Positions 40,268 to 49,682 of a stretch of 64,000 nt of DNA are shown piece by piece. The notes under the pieces were generated by a model. The model saw nothing but the letters and a program-made list of their open reading frames with translations, made no database searches and was not told the DNA's origin. Numbering within the stretch: the first letter of the stretch is position 1; each line of letters begins with the position of its first letter. The position numbers and the translations under genes were made by a program. The DNA is from Pedobacter sp. JY14-1. Lineage in GTDB: Bacteria; Bacteroidota; Bacteroidia; Sphingobacteriales; Sphingobacteriaceae. The DNA is taken from positions 310,001 to 374,000 of the forward strand of contig NZ_JARJHU010000001.1 of assembly GCF_029269825.1 (NCBI RefSeq), written 5' to 3'.

Positions 40268-41344
40268 ATGACACAACCCGGACTTCCTAAATGGACCATC
40301 ATTGCCCCGATTGCTGCCTGGATATCTTTTGCCCTGCTCCAGTTTAATCTGGGAGACGCCTACAAGATCATCCTTGTATTTACACTGATCTCATCCGTAT
40401 TGGCTGCCGTACACCACGCAGAGGTTGTTGCGCATTACGTCGGCGAGCCTTTCGGTACGCTTATACTTGCACTGGCCATTACCGTTATTGAAGTAGCGCT
40501 GATCGTTTCACTGATGCTTTCAGGTGGTGAGGAAACGCTATCCCTGGCCAGGGATACAGTGCTTGCCGCGGTGATGATCATCCTTACCGGAATTATAGGC
40601 CTGTGTATCTGTGCAGGAGCAGCCAGGTTTAAGGAACAGCGTTTTACCCTTCAGGGTACCGGGTCCGCACTGATCGCCCTGAACGCGATACTTGTCCTTA
40701 CTCTTATACTTCCCAATTATACGACCAGTGAGCAGGGTCCGGTATACAGTTCCGGTCAGCTCATCTTTGTATCTGTGATCTCCCTGGTGATCTATGGTAC
40801 ATTTGTATTTGTACAATCCGTGCGGCACAGGGATTATTTCCTGCCGCAGGATGCAGAGAATGAGGAAAGCCATGCACCCCAGCCTTCGGGAAAGACCGCC
40901 TTATCCAGCCTGGTCTTGCTGGTGTTCTGCCTGGCCATCGTGGTGCTGCTCGCAAAGAAACTATCACCGGACATTGAAGGGATCGTGCTCAGGATCGGCG
41001 CACCAGAATCGCTTGTGGGCGTGATCATTGCGCTTGTTGTGTTACTTCCTGAAGGTATGGCTGCGTTTAAAGCAGCAAGAAAGAACAGGCTTCAGACCAG
41101 CCTAAACCTGGCACTGGGATCGGCGCTGGCCAGCATCGGCCTCACCATTCCCGCCGTAGCGGTAGTTTCAGTAATTACGGGACTTAAAATTACACTCGGT
41201 ATAGACAGTAAGGCACTGGTATTGCTCATCCTGTCACAATTTACAGTGATGTGGGCGCTGGCGACCGGCAAGACCAATATCCTGCAGGGCGTAGTACTCA
41301 TGGTCATCTTTTTTGCTTACCTGTTTACCATTATTGCACCATAA
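40268..41344 (+). CDS. Ca2+/H+ (cation/proton) antiporter, ChaA-like
   Basis: A 358-residue inner-membrane antiporter with about 11 helices. The first alpha-repeat HHAEVVAHYVGEPFGTLILALAI...EVALI and the second VVLLPEGMAAFKAARKNRLQ...LNLALGSALASIGLTIP are the paired CaCA motifs with conserved acidic residues, and the central loop is short. It should export Ca2+ (or Na+/K+) against protons. It is the ChaA/CAX branch, not the YrbG branch. It is preceded by a terminated short transcript and followed immediately by a bidirectional terminator. Single-gene unit. Confidence 0.88.
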   Translation: MTQPGLPKWTIIAPIAAWISFALLQFNLGDAYKIILVFTLISSVLAAVHHAEVVAHYVGEPFGTLILALAITVIEVALIVSLMLSGGEETLSLARDTVLAAVMIILTGIIGLCICAGAARFKEQRFTLQGTGSALIALNAILVLTLILPNYTTSEQGPVYSSGQLIFVSVISLVIYGTFVFVQSVRHRDYFLPQDAENEESHAPQPSGKTALSSLVLLVFCLAIVVLLAKKLSPDIEGIVLRIGAPESLVGVIIALVVLLPEGMAAFKAARKNRLQTSLNLALGSALASIGLTIPAVAVVSVITGLKITLGIDSKALVLLILSQFTVMWALATGKTNILQGVVLMVIFFAYLFTIIAP

Positions 41345-41374
41345 AAAAAGGACAGCCGCAGCTGTCCTTTTTTT
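41343..41374. terminator. Bidirectional intrinsic terminator
   Basis: A perfect 14-bp stem, seven A plus GGACAGC pairing with GCTGTCC plus seven T, encloses the loop CGCA. The T-run is present on both strands, so it can end the antiporter transcript on the plus strand and the GH44 gene transcript on the minus strand. Confidence 0.9.
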
Positions 41375-41389
41375 ATCTAATGGAACATC

Positions 41390-44300
41390 TTAGTATTCGT
41401 TTACCATAAGTTGTTTAGATACCGGTTCAGGGCCATCGGTATTCAGCAGGTATACGCCCTGTCTCAGGTTGGCCATGCTGATGCTCAGCTCACCCTTTGC
41501 ATCCCTGATCACCGATCTCCAGATCACCTTTCCGAAGATGTCACGCAGGACTATATTCCTTGAAGCTGCCTTTTTAAATTCATATTTTATCCTGGTTTCT
41601 CCTCCTGTCATCACCGGGTTCGGATAAATGGTAAGCGGCGAAATGACCTGGCGCCCCTTTGACAGGCTCACCTCAAACAGGGTCTCACATCCGCTGGCCG
41701 CGTCTGTAACCTTCACGGAATAACGCCCGGGAGGAACATCATACAGATCCCTGGTAGTCGAACCCTCAGACCACTGGTAAATATAGACCCCACTTCCGCC
41801 ACTGATGACCAGGCTGATCGCACCGTCAGCAGCAATGGCCCTGACCACCGGCGGGCTTGCCGTTCCGCCTACAGTTACCTTCTGGCTCCAGTTAAAGCCC
41901 TGGTCTGCCAGCACCTTAATGGTATAGGTACCTGGCTTAAGGTTGCTGAATTCAGGATGATTAAGACCTGAAGGATTGGCTTTACCATTGATGTAATAAT
42001 TGGCCTGTGTCCTGGCATTTATATTGCTCACAACAATTCTGCCATTTGCAGCGCAGGCAGCATCAGTGGTCGCTACCTCTGCGTAAGGATTGAACACCAC
42101 ACCGGTAAACGAACTGGCGCAGCCGGTCGCTGCATCGGTTACGACAACAGAATATGTGCCGTCTGGAACCTCCCAGAGGTTTTGTGTCTCAGACCCATCG
42201 GACCATTTGTAAATATAGATCCCGCTGCCACCGGTAACCTTAAGATCAATGTTGTGCCCCCTGATCGTAGCCTTGATCACCGGTGCGGAAGCCGTTCCCG
42301 CGACCTTTACCTTCTGCTGGAAAACGTAACCTCCGTCAGCAGTGATCTTCAGCGTGTAGCTGCCAGGTTTCAGGTTTCTGAAGACCGGGTCAGATGCCCC
42401 CGCCGGATTAATTACATTGTTGAGATAACACCTGGTGTTCTTTAAGCCGGAAGGCAGGTTGACGACACTGATCACACCGTTGGCACCGCATGCCGCGTCG
42501 GTAACTTTCACTTCAGTTTTTCCCGTGCAGGCGAGTGCTTTCAGGGTAACTTCCTCCATGTACACAAAGTCATTCATCCCCGTAATGCGAATGGTATATT
42601 TTCCAGGCGCCAGACCGGAAAAGGAGGCATTACCTGCGCCTGCGGGGTTAACCGTCCCATTAATATAATAATTAAAGGGGCCTGCAGGCTCCGAGATGGA
42701 AGCCACGGTGATCTTCCCGGTATTGCCACACTGCGCATCGGTAGTCTCCAACCTTACATCGGCTACAGAACTGCCCGTTGCGGTAATGTCGTCGAGCCTG
42801 AAGTCAAGTTTGGTGGCACCCAGTTGATTGGACAACAGGCCAAAGCGTGTCATCTGGGTTGTATTCATGTCCTTATTGGTAAACAGGTCTTTCAGCGGGA
42901 TCCTGACCAGCTGATACTGGCCTGTGTAACTGCTGATGTAGCCTCCGCCCTTCAGGCTCAGCGAAGGTGTGCTCTGAATATTGGCATCCTTCATGTAGAC
43001 CTGCATATCGAAATGTGCCGACGGTGGGGTTACCTTAATATAGAACTCCAGATAGCGCTTTGCACTTAAGTCCATCAGTGCTGCGTTCTCTGTACCCTCG
43101 TTCCAGTCCCAGGTTGCAGCGGCGAATCCATTGTCCATCTGGTCCATGTGTACATTCATGCTGATGGGGCCTTCATTTCCTCCTGTGGATTCGACCGTCG
43201 CTACCGTATTCTTATTGGTCTCAATGTGTTTTCCGGTATTTTTGGTATCGCCGTCCCACAGCACCAGTTTTCCGGCAACCTCCTCTATTTTATAGGTTAC
43301 ATTTTTGTCTGAAGCATTCTCGGCAGCATCTGAGGCCGTTAATGTGATCTTCTTTGGCCCGTGGGACACACCTTGAGGAATGGTATAGGTATAGCTGAAT
43401 TTACCTCCGGACCCGGTCATGACCTGCCGGTTTGGTCCTTTCAGTTCGGAAAGGTCCAGGCTCACTTCTTTCAGGTCTCCGTCCGGATCGCCCACGTCGG
43501 CATTTAGCGTCACCTTGGTTACGCCATCTGCATATCCGGAGTTCCTTGAAAGGCTGAAGCTGCTGATCACCGGTTCTTTATATGGATGAGAATAAGGCAA
43601 AGCCCTGATGTCATCTACCCATACGTCAAATCCCTTGCTCGCGGTATTCACAGAGAAATTGAACTGCCAGACCTGGTCCATCCTGATCTCCGAGCCAAGC
43701 GTCAGGTCGGATACGGGAATCTTTACCCGGGTATAACCGTCGGGATTAAATGAGGAAACATAACCTCCTGCTTTCAGGAAAACAGTGTTTGAGGTATTCA
43801 GCTGCGCCGACGCATCCCTGATACTGAACTCAATATCGGAAGTCGACGGTGCATTGGATTTGAGGTAAAATTCAATGTATCCGTAATCGCTCAGGTCCCG
43901 CGCATCTACAGGATTGTCGTTTTCCGAGAGTCTGAAGGTCATGACACTGTATTTGCTCGCTTCATGGATGAAGTGCATATACAGGCTGCCAGGGGCAACA
44001 TTCCCGCCGGAAGTCCGCTTTTCAATTTTCATTGTCGCCGCCTGGCGATCTTCGCTGTCATAAAACCGGTCTCCTCTCCCTTTAGCAATGGCATCTCCGT
44101 CCCAGATTAAGGTTGAACTGGTTTTCTTGATGACCCGGTAATTCACCGTGGACTCGGTAGTCCGGTTGGTGGCATCAACCGCCGTAAGTTTGATGTCCTT
44201 AAGACCGGAGGTCGCTCCGTCGGGAACCGTATAATGCAGCGTATAAAGATGGCTGGCCGCATCTTTTAATTGTAAGACGGCTTTAACAGGTCCGCCTACG

Positions 44301-46039
44301 CCACTAAGGTCTGCGGTTACACTGCTGATGTTGTTATCGCCATCTGTAACTGTGGCATTAATATCAAAACTGGCCGTGCCATCTGAATATCCTGCCGCCG
44401 GATATACCGTTGCCGTCTCAAAATCCGGATAGATGGACAGGTCTTCCTCCGTGAGGAGAATATGGCACACGGTCAGCGCCGGTATGGTATACTCAAACTC
44501 ATTATTTGTAATGACCCGGATGTTCTTCAGCTGCCGCATGGTTGTCCCTTTACCATCGAAGGCCCAGACACGTGCACTTCTGAAATGCCGGTCGCTGTTG
44601 ACCTTGACCCTGGCAACTATGGTCTGGTCCTGGTTTTTGTTCATCGCGATCAGGTGGGTACGGCTTTCATCCGCAGATTCCACCGATGCGTGCACCGAGG
44701 AATTGGTAATGTCGCTGGTTTCCGAACTGATGGAAATGTCGCCGAATTTACCGCCCTTACCGTCATAATTCAGGTAGGCGTCGAAGCCGGACCGGATATA
44801 TCCGTCCACACCGCCCCAGTAGGTAGCCAGGTAAAGCCCCTGCTTTCCGAATATACCCAGTGCATCTGCCTGTGCGATACCTCCGGAGGGGTGTCCGTAG
44901 CCCATATAGCTGTACTCGGTAATGGCCAGTTTCGTACCCGGATAATAGGTGTTGATCTGGCTTTTCATCTTAGGGATAAAGGGCAGGAACTGTTCGCGTT
45001 TCCAACCATCCTGACCGATCCAGGTATCTTCAACATAGGTCGAGTCCCATAGCGACCGGGTCATCTCCATCCGGGCGGCGTTTGTCGCATAGTCCGTGCT
45101 GTTGTTAAATGGGCTGACCCCATCGTTCCGGCCCTGTGGGTACCAATGCACATCCAGTACATCCAGGAGGCGCTTGCCTACCTGGGGATCTGCCGCCTTT
45201 TCCTTCATTTTGGCCAGGTAGTAGTTTAGGAAGGTAGGGTATTTTCCCTGGTTCACTTCATCCCAGTCGGGCGCAAACTGCAAGGTCTCAAACTCTGCCA
45301 CGCCCCAGGAAGCCGGGCCAAAGACCTCTGCCGTCGGGTCCATTTCCTTGATCCGGCCCGCCAGTTCGAAGGACCTGTCCATCAGGTACTTCACAGGAGT
45401 ATGCTCCGGTCCCCATAACCGGGGATGCGAATCGAACCATATACCCGGTTCATTATCCAGTGCATAGCCCTTTACACCGGTAGCCGTATTGCTCTTACCA
45501 AAATTGGCAATGAGGAAATTAATCTCCTCATCTGTATAGACGGTCTTGTCATTCAGATTGGGCGTAAGGCTAAAGGGCCCGGGTTTCCGGTAAACTATGG
45601 AATTCCAGCGGCTCGAGGGTGCGATCTGGGCGGAGTCAACCCTGCCGTTCTTATCTGCCGTAACATATTTGGCCATAGGCAGCGTAACGAGGGAATAAGC
45701 GCCCTGCCGAACAGACGTCTCCTGAAAGAATTTTAAAGCTGCCCCCGGTTCGTTATAACGATCCTCAGGTACCCCCTGCTGCCAGGGCACATAGTTATCA
45801 CTTTCATTGTACCAGTCACGCCCGGCATTGGAAGCATTATTCTCCCAGTTGTAGTTTGTGATTCGGTTCCCGCCCAGACGTTTGGCCCTGGCATGCGGAT
45901 AATTGTCGTTGGTTCCATAGATCAGCGGGCTGATGGCTTTTCTGTTTTTCTTTGCGTCGATCGTAAAATTGACGGGGATCTGTGCGACAGCACCTATGCT
46001 GCCGAGCAGCAACATAAAGACAGCGTAGCGTTTTATCAT
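41390..46039 (-). CDS. Large modular GH44 glycoside hydrolase with T9SS sorting domain
   Basis: A 1549-residue secreted enzyme. A signal peptide is at 1-19. The GH44 catalytic domain (about 22-535) has the acid/base Glu197 in GYALDNEPGI and the nucleophile Glu375 in LAITEYSYMG; GH44 enzymes cut beta-1,4-glucan, xyloglucan or mannan. Next come two copies of an Ig-like plus carbohydrate-binding-like pair, each pair containing an LxWDGD segment near its middle (about 550-830 and 830-1110). Three copies of a TDAxCGxxGxIxVxxI unit with NYYING follow, the last two with SprB-type repeats (GGSGxYIYxWSxGS). The protein ends with a type A sorting domain (LTIYPNPV to the C-terminus). It should leave the cell by T9SS and may be cell-anchored. 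porV lies 2 kb away. A terminator follows it. Confidence 0.9.
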   Translation of the reverse strand: MIKRYAVFMLLLGSIGAVAQIPVNFTIDAKKNRKAISPLIYGTNDNYPHARAKRLGGNRITNYNWENNASNAGRDWYNESDNYVPWQQGVPEDRYNEPGAALKFFQETSVRQGAYSLVTLPMAKYVTADKNGRVDSAQIAPSSRWNSIVYRKPGPFSLTPNLNDKTVYTDEEINFLIANFGKSNTATGVKGYALDNEPGIWFDSHPRLWGPEHTPVKYLMDRSFELAGRIKEMDPTAEVFGPASWGVAEFETLQFAPDWDEVNQGKYPTFLNYYLAKMKEKAADPQVGKRLLDVLDVHWYPQGRNDGVSPFNNSTDYATNAARMEMTRSLWDSTYVEDTWIGQDGWKREQFLPFIPKMKSQINTYYPGTKLAITEYSYMGYGHPSGGIAQADALGIFGKQGLYLATYWGGVDGYIRSGFDAYLNYDGKGGKFGDISISSETSDITNSSVHASVESADESRTHLIAMNKNQDQTIVARVKVNSDRHFRSARVWAFDGKGTTMRQLKNIRVITNNEFEYTIPALTVCHILLTEEDLSIYPDFETATVYPAAGYSDGTASFDINATVTDGDNNISSVTADLSGVGGPVKAVLQLKDAASHLYTLHYTVPDGATSGLKDIKLTAVDATNRTTESTVNYRVIKKTSSTLIWDGDAIAKGRGDRFYDSEDRQAATMKIEKRTSGGNVAPGSLYMHFIHEASKYSVMTFRLSENDNPVDARDLSDYGYIEFYLKSNAPSTSDIEFSIRDASAQLNTSNTVFLKAGGYVSSFNPDGYTRVKIPVSDLTLGSEIRMDQVWQFNFSVNTASKGFDVWVDDIRALPYSHPYKEPVISSFSLSRNSGYADGVTKVTLNADVGDPDGDLKEVSLDLSELKGPNRQVMTGSGGKFSYTYTIPQGVSHGPKKITLTASDAAENASDKNVTYKIEEVAGKLVLWDGDTKNTGKHIETNKNTVATVESTGGNEGPISMNVHMDQMDNGFAAATWDWNEGTENAALMDLSAKRYLEFYIKVTPPSAHFDMQVYMKDANIQSTPSLSLKGGGYISSYTGQYQLVRIPLKDLFTNKDMNTTQMTRFGLLSNQLGATKLDFRLDDITATGSSVADVRLETTDAQCGNTGKITVASISEPAGPFNYYINGTVNPAGAGNASFSGLAPGKYTIRITGMNDFVYMEEVTLKALACTGKTEVKVTDAACGANGVISVVNLPSGLKNTRCYLNNVINPAGASDPVFRNLKPGSYTLKITADGGYVFQQKVKVAGTASAPVIKATIRGHNIDLKVTGGSGIYIYKWSDGSETQNLWEVPDGTYSVVVTDAATGCASSFTGVVFNPYAEVATTDAACAANGRIVVSNINARTQANYYINGKANPSGLNHPEFSNLKPGTYTIKVLADQGFNWSQKVTVGGTASPPVVRAIAADGAISLVISGGSGVYIYQWSEGSTTRDLYDVPPGRYSVKVTDAASGCETLFEVSLSKGRQVISPLTIYPNPVMTGGETRIKYEFKKAASRNIVLRDIFGKVIWRSVIRDAKGELSISMANLRQGVYLLNTDGPEPVSKQLMVNEY

Positions 46040-46152
46040 GATATTCGTTGGTTACAGTCCGCAAAGCTGCCGGCAGCAGGTTGTAATCGGAAATATCTGC
46101 GACACAGCGCACAGATTAGCAAACAGATATCCATCCCTGCCACACCAACGCA

Positions 46153-46187
46153 GTTTATCTACGAAAATTAACCGTTTATCGACGAAA
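46153..46187. promoter_or_regulatory. Two 14-bp direct repeats, candidate LytTR binding site
   Basis: GTTTATCTACGAAA (46153) and GTTTATCGACGAAA (46174) differ at one base and are 21 bases apart, two helical turns. LytTR proteins bind such direct repeats. The site lies between the divergent GH44 and lytS-like genes, 35 bases before the latter's start, so it could control both. Autoregulation by the neighbouring LytTR protein is the simplest reading. Confidence 0.6.
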
Positions 46188-46221
46188 GGCCTTTTAGTAA
46201 GCAATCTGGTTATATTTGTGC

Positions 46222-47286
46222 ATGCGGGTGAAGGTTCACGTTCTCTTCTGGGTGCTTTGCACACTTGTGCTAACCATGGTTTACCGGATCGGTATTCCCG
46301 ACTATCTGGTGTCCTTTAAGGTCATTATGATGTTCATGCCCGTTTATATTTTTTATTTCTATATCACGGCCTATTTTGTCATTCCCAGGTACCTGTTCAC
46401 CAGGAAATACGTGAAATTCGCCCTGGCGTTTCTAACCTGCATGCTCATCAGTGTTACGGCGTTCCGGCTGATTGAGATCTGCTTTGCAGACCCATACATC
46501 TATCAGTTTATCCTGAAAAATGATCCCGGATTTGTATGGCACAAGCTGGAAGGAAGTTTTACAACGCAGTTATTAAAACCCGCCTATATTGTTTCCGCAT
46601 TCGAGCAGAGTAACATCATCATCTGGATCGCCATCTCACTGAAGTTCTATAAGATGTGGCATGAAAAGCGCCAGGTTGCCCTGCAGGCAGAGCTCAACTT
46701 CCTGAAGGGCCAGATCCATCCGCACTTTCTTTTCAATACGCTCAATAATCTTTACGCGCTTACGCTGAAGCAATCAGGACAGGCATCATCGGTCGTGCTC
46801 GGCCTTTCCGATATCCTCCGCTATATGCTTTATGAATGCCGGACGGAGGCTGTTGCCCTTTTAAGGGACGTAGAGATCCTGGAAAGTTATGCGAGCCTGG
46901 AAAAGATCAGGTATGAAGACCGGCTTGACCTGACCATGAGCATTACGGGTAACCTGAACAACTATCTTATCGCTCCGCTGCTGATGCTTCCCCTGGTCGA
47001 AAACGCTTTCAAACACGGCATCAGTGAAATGATGACAGATGCCTGGATCAACATTGACCTGCAGGTGAAGGCATCGAAGCTGACATTAAAGGTATCTAAC
47101 AGCAAACCTCCTCAAATCTACCGGGACGATGCGGGGCATTATGGCAAGATCGGATTGAAAAATGTAAGGAAACGACTGGAACTTTTATATCCGGATGCCC
47201 ATAAGCTGAATGTATACGATGAGGAAGATATGTTTGTGACTATATTGGAACTGAAACTGAACAACCACTTAAAGACATCAGAATGA
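46222..47286 (+). CDS. LytS-type sensor histidine kinase
   Basis: A 354-residue membrane kinase. Four helices at the N-terminus (about 5-25, 33-55, 68-90 and 120-145) form the sensor. A short coiled coil leads to the His_kinase domain (PF06580 type): GQIHPHFLFNTLNNLYAL has the phospho-acceptor His, LMLPLVENAFKHGIS is the N-box and GKIGLKNVRKRLELLY the G-box. There is no separate input domain, so the membrane part probably senses directly. I use the ATG at 46222. A TATATTTG element ends only three bases before it, so the leader is very short or absent. Its stop overlaps the response regulator start (ATGA). Confidence 0.88.
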   Translation: MRVKVHVLFWVLCTLVLTMVYRIGIPDYLVSFKVIMMFMPVYIFYFYITAYFVIPRYLFTRKYVKFALAFLTCMLISVTAFRLIEICFADPYIYQFILKNDPGFVWHKLEGSFTTQLLKPAYIVSAFEQSNIIIWIAISLKFYKMWHEKRQVALQAELNFLKGQIHPHFLFNTLNNLYALTLKQSGQASSVVLGLSDILRYMLYECRTEAVALLRDVEILESYASLEKIRYEDRLDLTMSITGNLNNYLIAPLLMLPLVENAFKHGISEMMTDAWINIDLQVKASKLTLKVSNSKPPQIYRDDAGHYGKIGLKNVRKRLELLYPDAHKLNVYDEEDMFVTILELKLNNHLKTSE

Positions 47287-48002
47287 AGATAAAAACGCTG
47301 ATCGTTGACGATGAACCACACGCCATTGAAGTAATAGAACAATATGTGCAGCATTTCCCGGAGCTAGAGATCGTTGCAAAATGTACCAATGCGATACAGG
47401 CTTTTCAGTTACTGCAGCAAAGTAAGGTTGACCTGATGTTCCTGGATATTAAAATGCCCGGACTGATCGGCACGGACCTGATCAGGAGCCTGAAACATCC
47501 GCCAAAGGTAGTCTTTACCACTGCCTACCAGGAATACGCACTGGAGGGGTTCGATCTCAATGCAGTGGACTATCTGCTCAAACCAGTATCGTTTAACCGT
47601 TTCCTGAAAGCCGTAGACAAGGTATTTGAACTTTACAAGATCAATCCGGACAAAACCGTGGTTGCCGGACAGCCGTCAAAAGCCAGCGATCATGTGTTCC
47701 TTTACCTCCGCGTGGAACGTAAAATGGTGAAGATCAATGTTGACGATATTTACTGGATTGAAAGCCTGAAAGACTATGTTAAGGTCGTACTGAAGGAAAA
47801 AGTACTGATCAGCAAGCAAAAGATCAGTCTGCTGAAGGAACTGCTGCCAGAGGATAACTTTTTACAGATTCACCGTTCTTTTATCGTAGCCATCGATAAG
47901 ATAGATAGTTATAATGCCTATTCCATTGAGTTACTGGGCAAGGAACTGCCGATCGGCAGGAATTACAAGGCAGAATCACATAAGAAGCTGAAAGCAATGT
48001 AA
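47283..48002 (+). CDS. LytTR family response regulator
   Basis: A 239-residue regulator. The receiver domain (about 1-118) has the acidic pocket DDEPH, the phospho-acceptor Asp in LMFLDIKMPG (near 56), TTAYQEYALEGF and the Lys in YLLKPVSF. The LytTR DNA-binding domain (about 138-238) shows VERKMVKINVDDIYWIESLK, DYVKVVL, LLPEDNFLQIHRSFIV and ELPIGRNYKAE. It is translationally coupled to the LytS-like kinase. The direct repeats at 46153-46187 are its likely target, which would make the operon self-regulated and could couple the GH44 gene to it. Its stop abuts the porV stop exactly. Confidence 0.9.
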   Translation: MKIKTLIVDDEPHAIEVIEQYVQHFPELEIVAKCTNAIQAFQLLQQSKVDLMFLDIKMPGLIGTDLIRSLKHPPKVVFTTAYQEYALEGFDLNAVDYLLKPVSFNRFLKAVDKVFELYKINPDKTVVAGQPSKASDHVFLYLRVERKMVKINVDDIYWIESLKDYVKVVLKEKVLISKQKISLLKELLPEDNFLQIHRSFIVAIDKIDSYNAYSIELLGKELPIGRNYKAESHKKLKAM

Positions 48003-49085
48003 TCAGTCCTTCCGACCTGCTATATAAAAACTTAATGTAAACCGCAATGTATTGGCCAGTGCATTACTTCTGCTGCCAGCCAGATAAGAAACGTCAAACC
48101 TGAAGTTGCCATACTTCAGCCCGGCTCCGGTACTGAAATAACGGTTTTCGCCCTTCAGCGGGTTCTGGTAATGATAGCCACCCCTTAAGAAAAAATCGTC
48201 TGCGTAGCTGTATTCTGCCCCAGCCGAAAAGGAGATTTCTTTAAGTTCCTCGGAAAACCCACCAGGGGCATCGCTGAATGAGCTGAAAATCCCGGACACT
48301 ACGGACTGGTCTTTTTGCGGGTAAGCGGGCACAAGCAATTTACTGATATCTGCCGCCAGGGTAAACTTGCCGGACGGACTGGTATAAAACGTATTGGCGA
48401 CACCCAATCTGAGATTAGCGGGAAGAAAGTACTTTTCTGCAGTACTGCTGGTATAACCGATCTTAGGACCAAGATTGGAGATATGCATACCAAATGCCAG
48501 TTCAGCGTCGTAGCCCAGAATAACCGTCCCTTGTTTATAGTACGCTGATACATCAGCTGCAAAAGTACGTACGGGGCCTGACTGGGATGCCCGTGACGGC
48601 GCTATGGTCCCCGACTGGATATAACGCAGTGAAGCACCTAGTGCAAAACCTGTCCCGAAGCTCCGCGCAATGGTAAGGTCAGCGGAAAACTCACCGGGAT
48701 TAAAGGTACCCATACCCTGTCCAGATTCATCGCTCAGGTCTACCTCCCCCAGCCCGAAATACTTAACTGAAGCGCCGGCAACATATTGATCATTCAATCG
48801 ATGATAACCACTCATTGAAGCAATATTGATATCTTTTGAATAGTTGCTGAGCCAGGGAATATAGGAAAGTGCCAGGGCCGATCTTTGTCCGGCAAATGCA
48901 AGCTTGGCGGCATTCATAAAGGCAGAGCTGACATCACCTGGTGTGGCTACACCCGTTTCCGCCATGGCCGCACTGCGTGCATCTGGGATAATGTTCAGGA
49001 ATGGCACGGCTGTTTGCTGTGCAGATACAGCGCCTGTACAGCTTGCCATTAATAACATGGAGATTAATTTTTTCCGCCCGGACAT
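48003..49085 (-). CDS. porV: Type IX secretion outer-membrane protein PorV
   Basis: A 360-residue FadL-like outer-membrane barrel. A signal peptide (1-23, ending VSAQ) is followed by the PorV signature AVPFLNIIPDARSAAMAETG, VSSAFMNAAKLAFA and PWLSNYSKDINIA, then alternating amphipathic strands and a C-terminal FTLSFYIAGRKD. PorV delivers cargo from the SprA translocon to the attachment (PorU) machinery and is required for many T9SS substrates. I chose the ATG at 49085; an earlier start adds 14 residues without signal character. No porU is adjacent, although in many Bacteroidota porU-porV are linked. A T9SS substrate gene lies 2 kb away. Confidence 0.9.
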   Translation of the reverse strand: MSGRKKLISMLLMASCTGAVSAQQTAVPFLNIIPDARSAAMAETGVATPGDVSSAFMNAAKLAFAGQRSALALSYIPWLSNYSKDINIASMSGYHRLNDQYVAGASVKYFGLGEVDLSDESGQGMGTFNPGEFSADLTIARSFGTGFALGASLRYIQSGTIAPSRASQSGPVRTFAADVSAYYKQGTVILGYDAELAFGMHISNLGPKIGYTSSTAEKYFLPANLRLGVANTFYTSPSGKFTLAADISKLLVPAYPQKDQSVVSGIFSSFSDAPGGFSEELKEISFSAGAEYSYADDFFLRGGYHYQNPLKGENRYFSTGAGLKYGNFRFDVSYLAGSRSNALANTLRFTLSFYIAGRKD

Positions 49086-49197
49086 GTGCTTCTTCTGAGC
49101 TGCAAAACTACCGGGTATCTGTGCCAAATACCAGTATTTGATCTATAAGACGCAGTTATGGCGACAGAAAGAGGTTTATAAAGGACAAAATGCAGAA

Positions 49198-49661
49198 TTA
49201 GCCTTCCCTTTGCCCGATCTGCTGATACCAGGCCTGTATTTCACGGAGGGCATCGGCTATACCCGCACGCTGTGTTTTCAGCAGGTCAAGGTGATCGGCA
49301 TGGGTAAGCGGGTCAACCAGCAACTGATCGTATTTATCCAGCGCTTCCTGTTCACCAGTCGCCACAGAACTCAATATGGCCAGGTCTTCATTACCACTCA
49401 ACGCCTGCCTGATTTCCATCCAGCCCCGGTGCAGGGCGCCCAGCACTCCCCTTTTTCATTTTCCGAACTACCTCCGTGCTGCTGTATGTGTTCTTTGAGC
49501 TCCATTGCGTACCCGGCCCTCTGGGCAGAATACTTCAGGAATATCCCTTTCAGTTCGATAGTGTCGGTATGCGCACTTGCGGCCTCATAACCTTCCTTCC
49601 CATCATTGAGGATATTGACCAGTCCTTTGAGTTCACTGATGATGGTTGTGTCATTTTCCAT
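49198..49661 (-). pseudogene. PA2169-type four-helix-bundle protein gene with one-base frameshift
   Basis: Two open frames join into one protein of about 153 residues. The first (from the ATG at 49661) covers MENDTTIISELKGLVNILND through SSENEKG. The second continues from VLGALHRGWMEIRQALSGNE to the TAA at 49198. The combined sequence is a ferritin-like PA2169/DUF2383 protein, a family of small four-helix-bundle proteins of unknown, stress-linked role. The join is at a run of four G on the minus strand (49448-49451); a fifth G would restore the frame. It may be a true mutation or a base-calling slip in a homopolymer. The gene beside it is a small disordered protein. Confidence 0.75.
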
Positions 49662-49682
49662 GGTATTCTTGCGGGTTAACCG

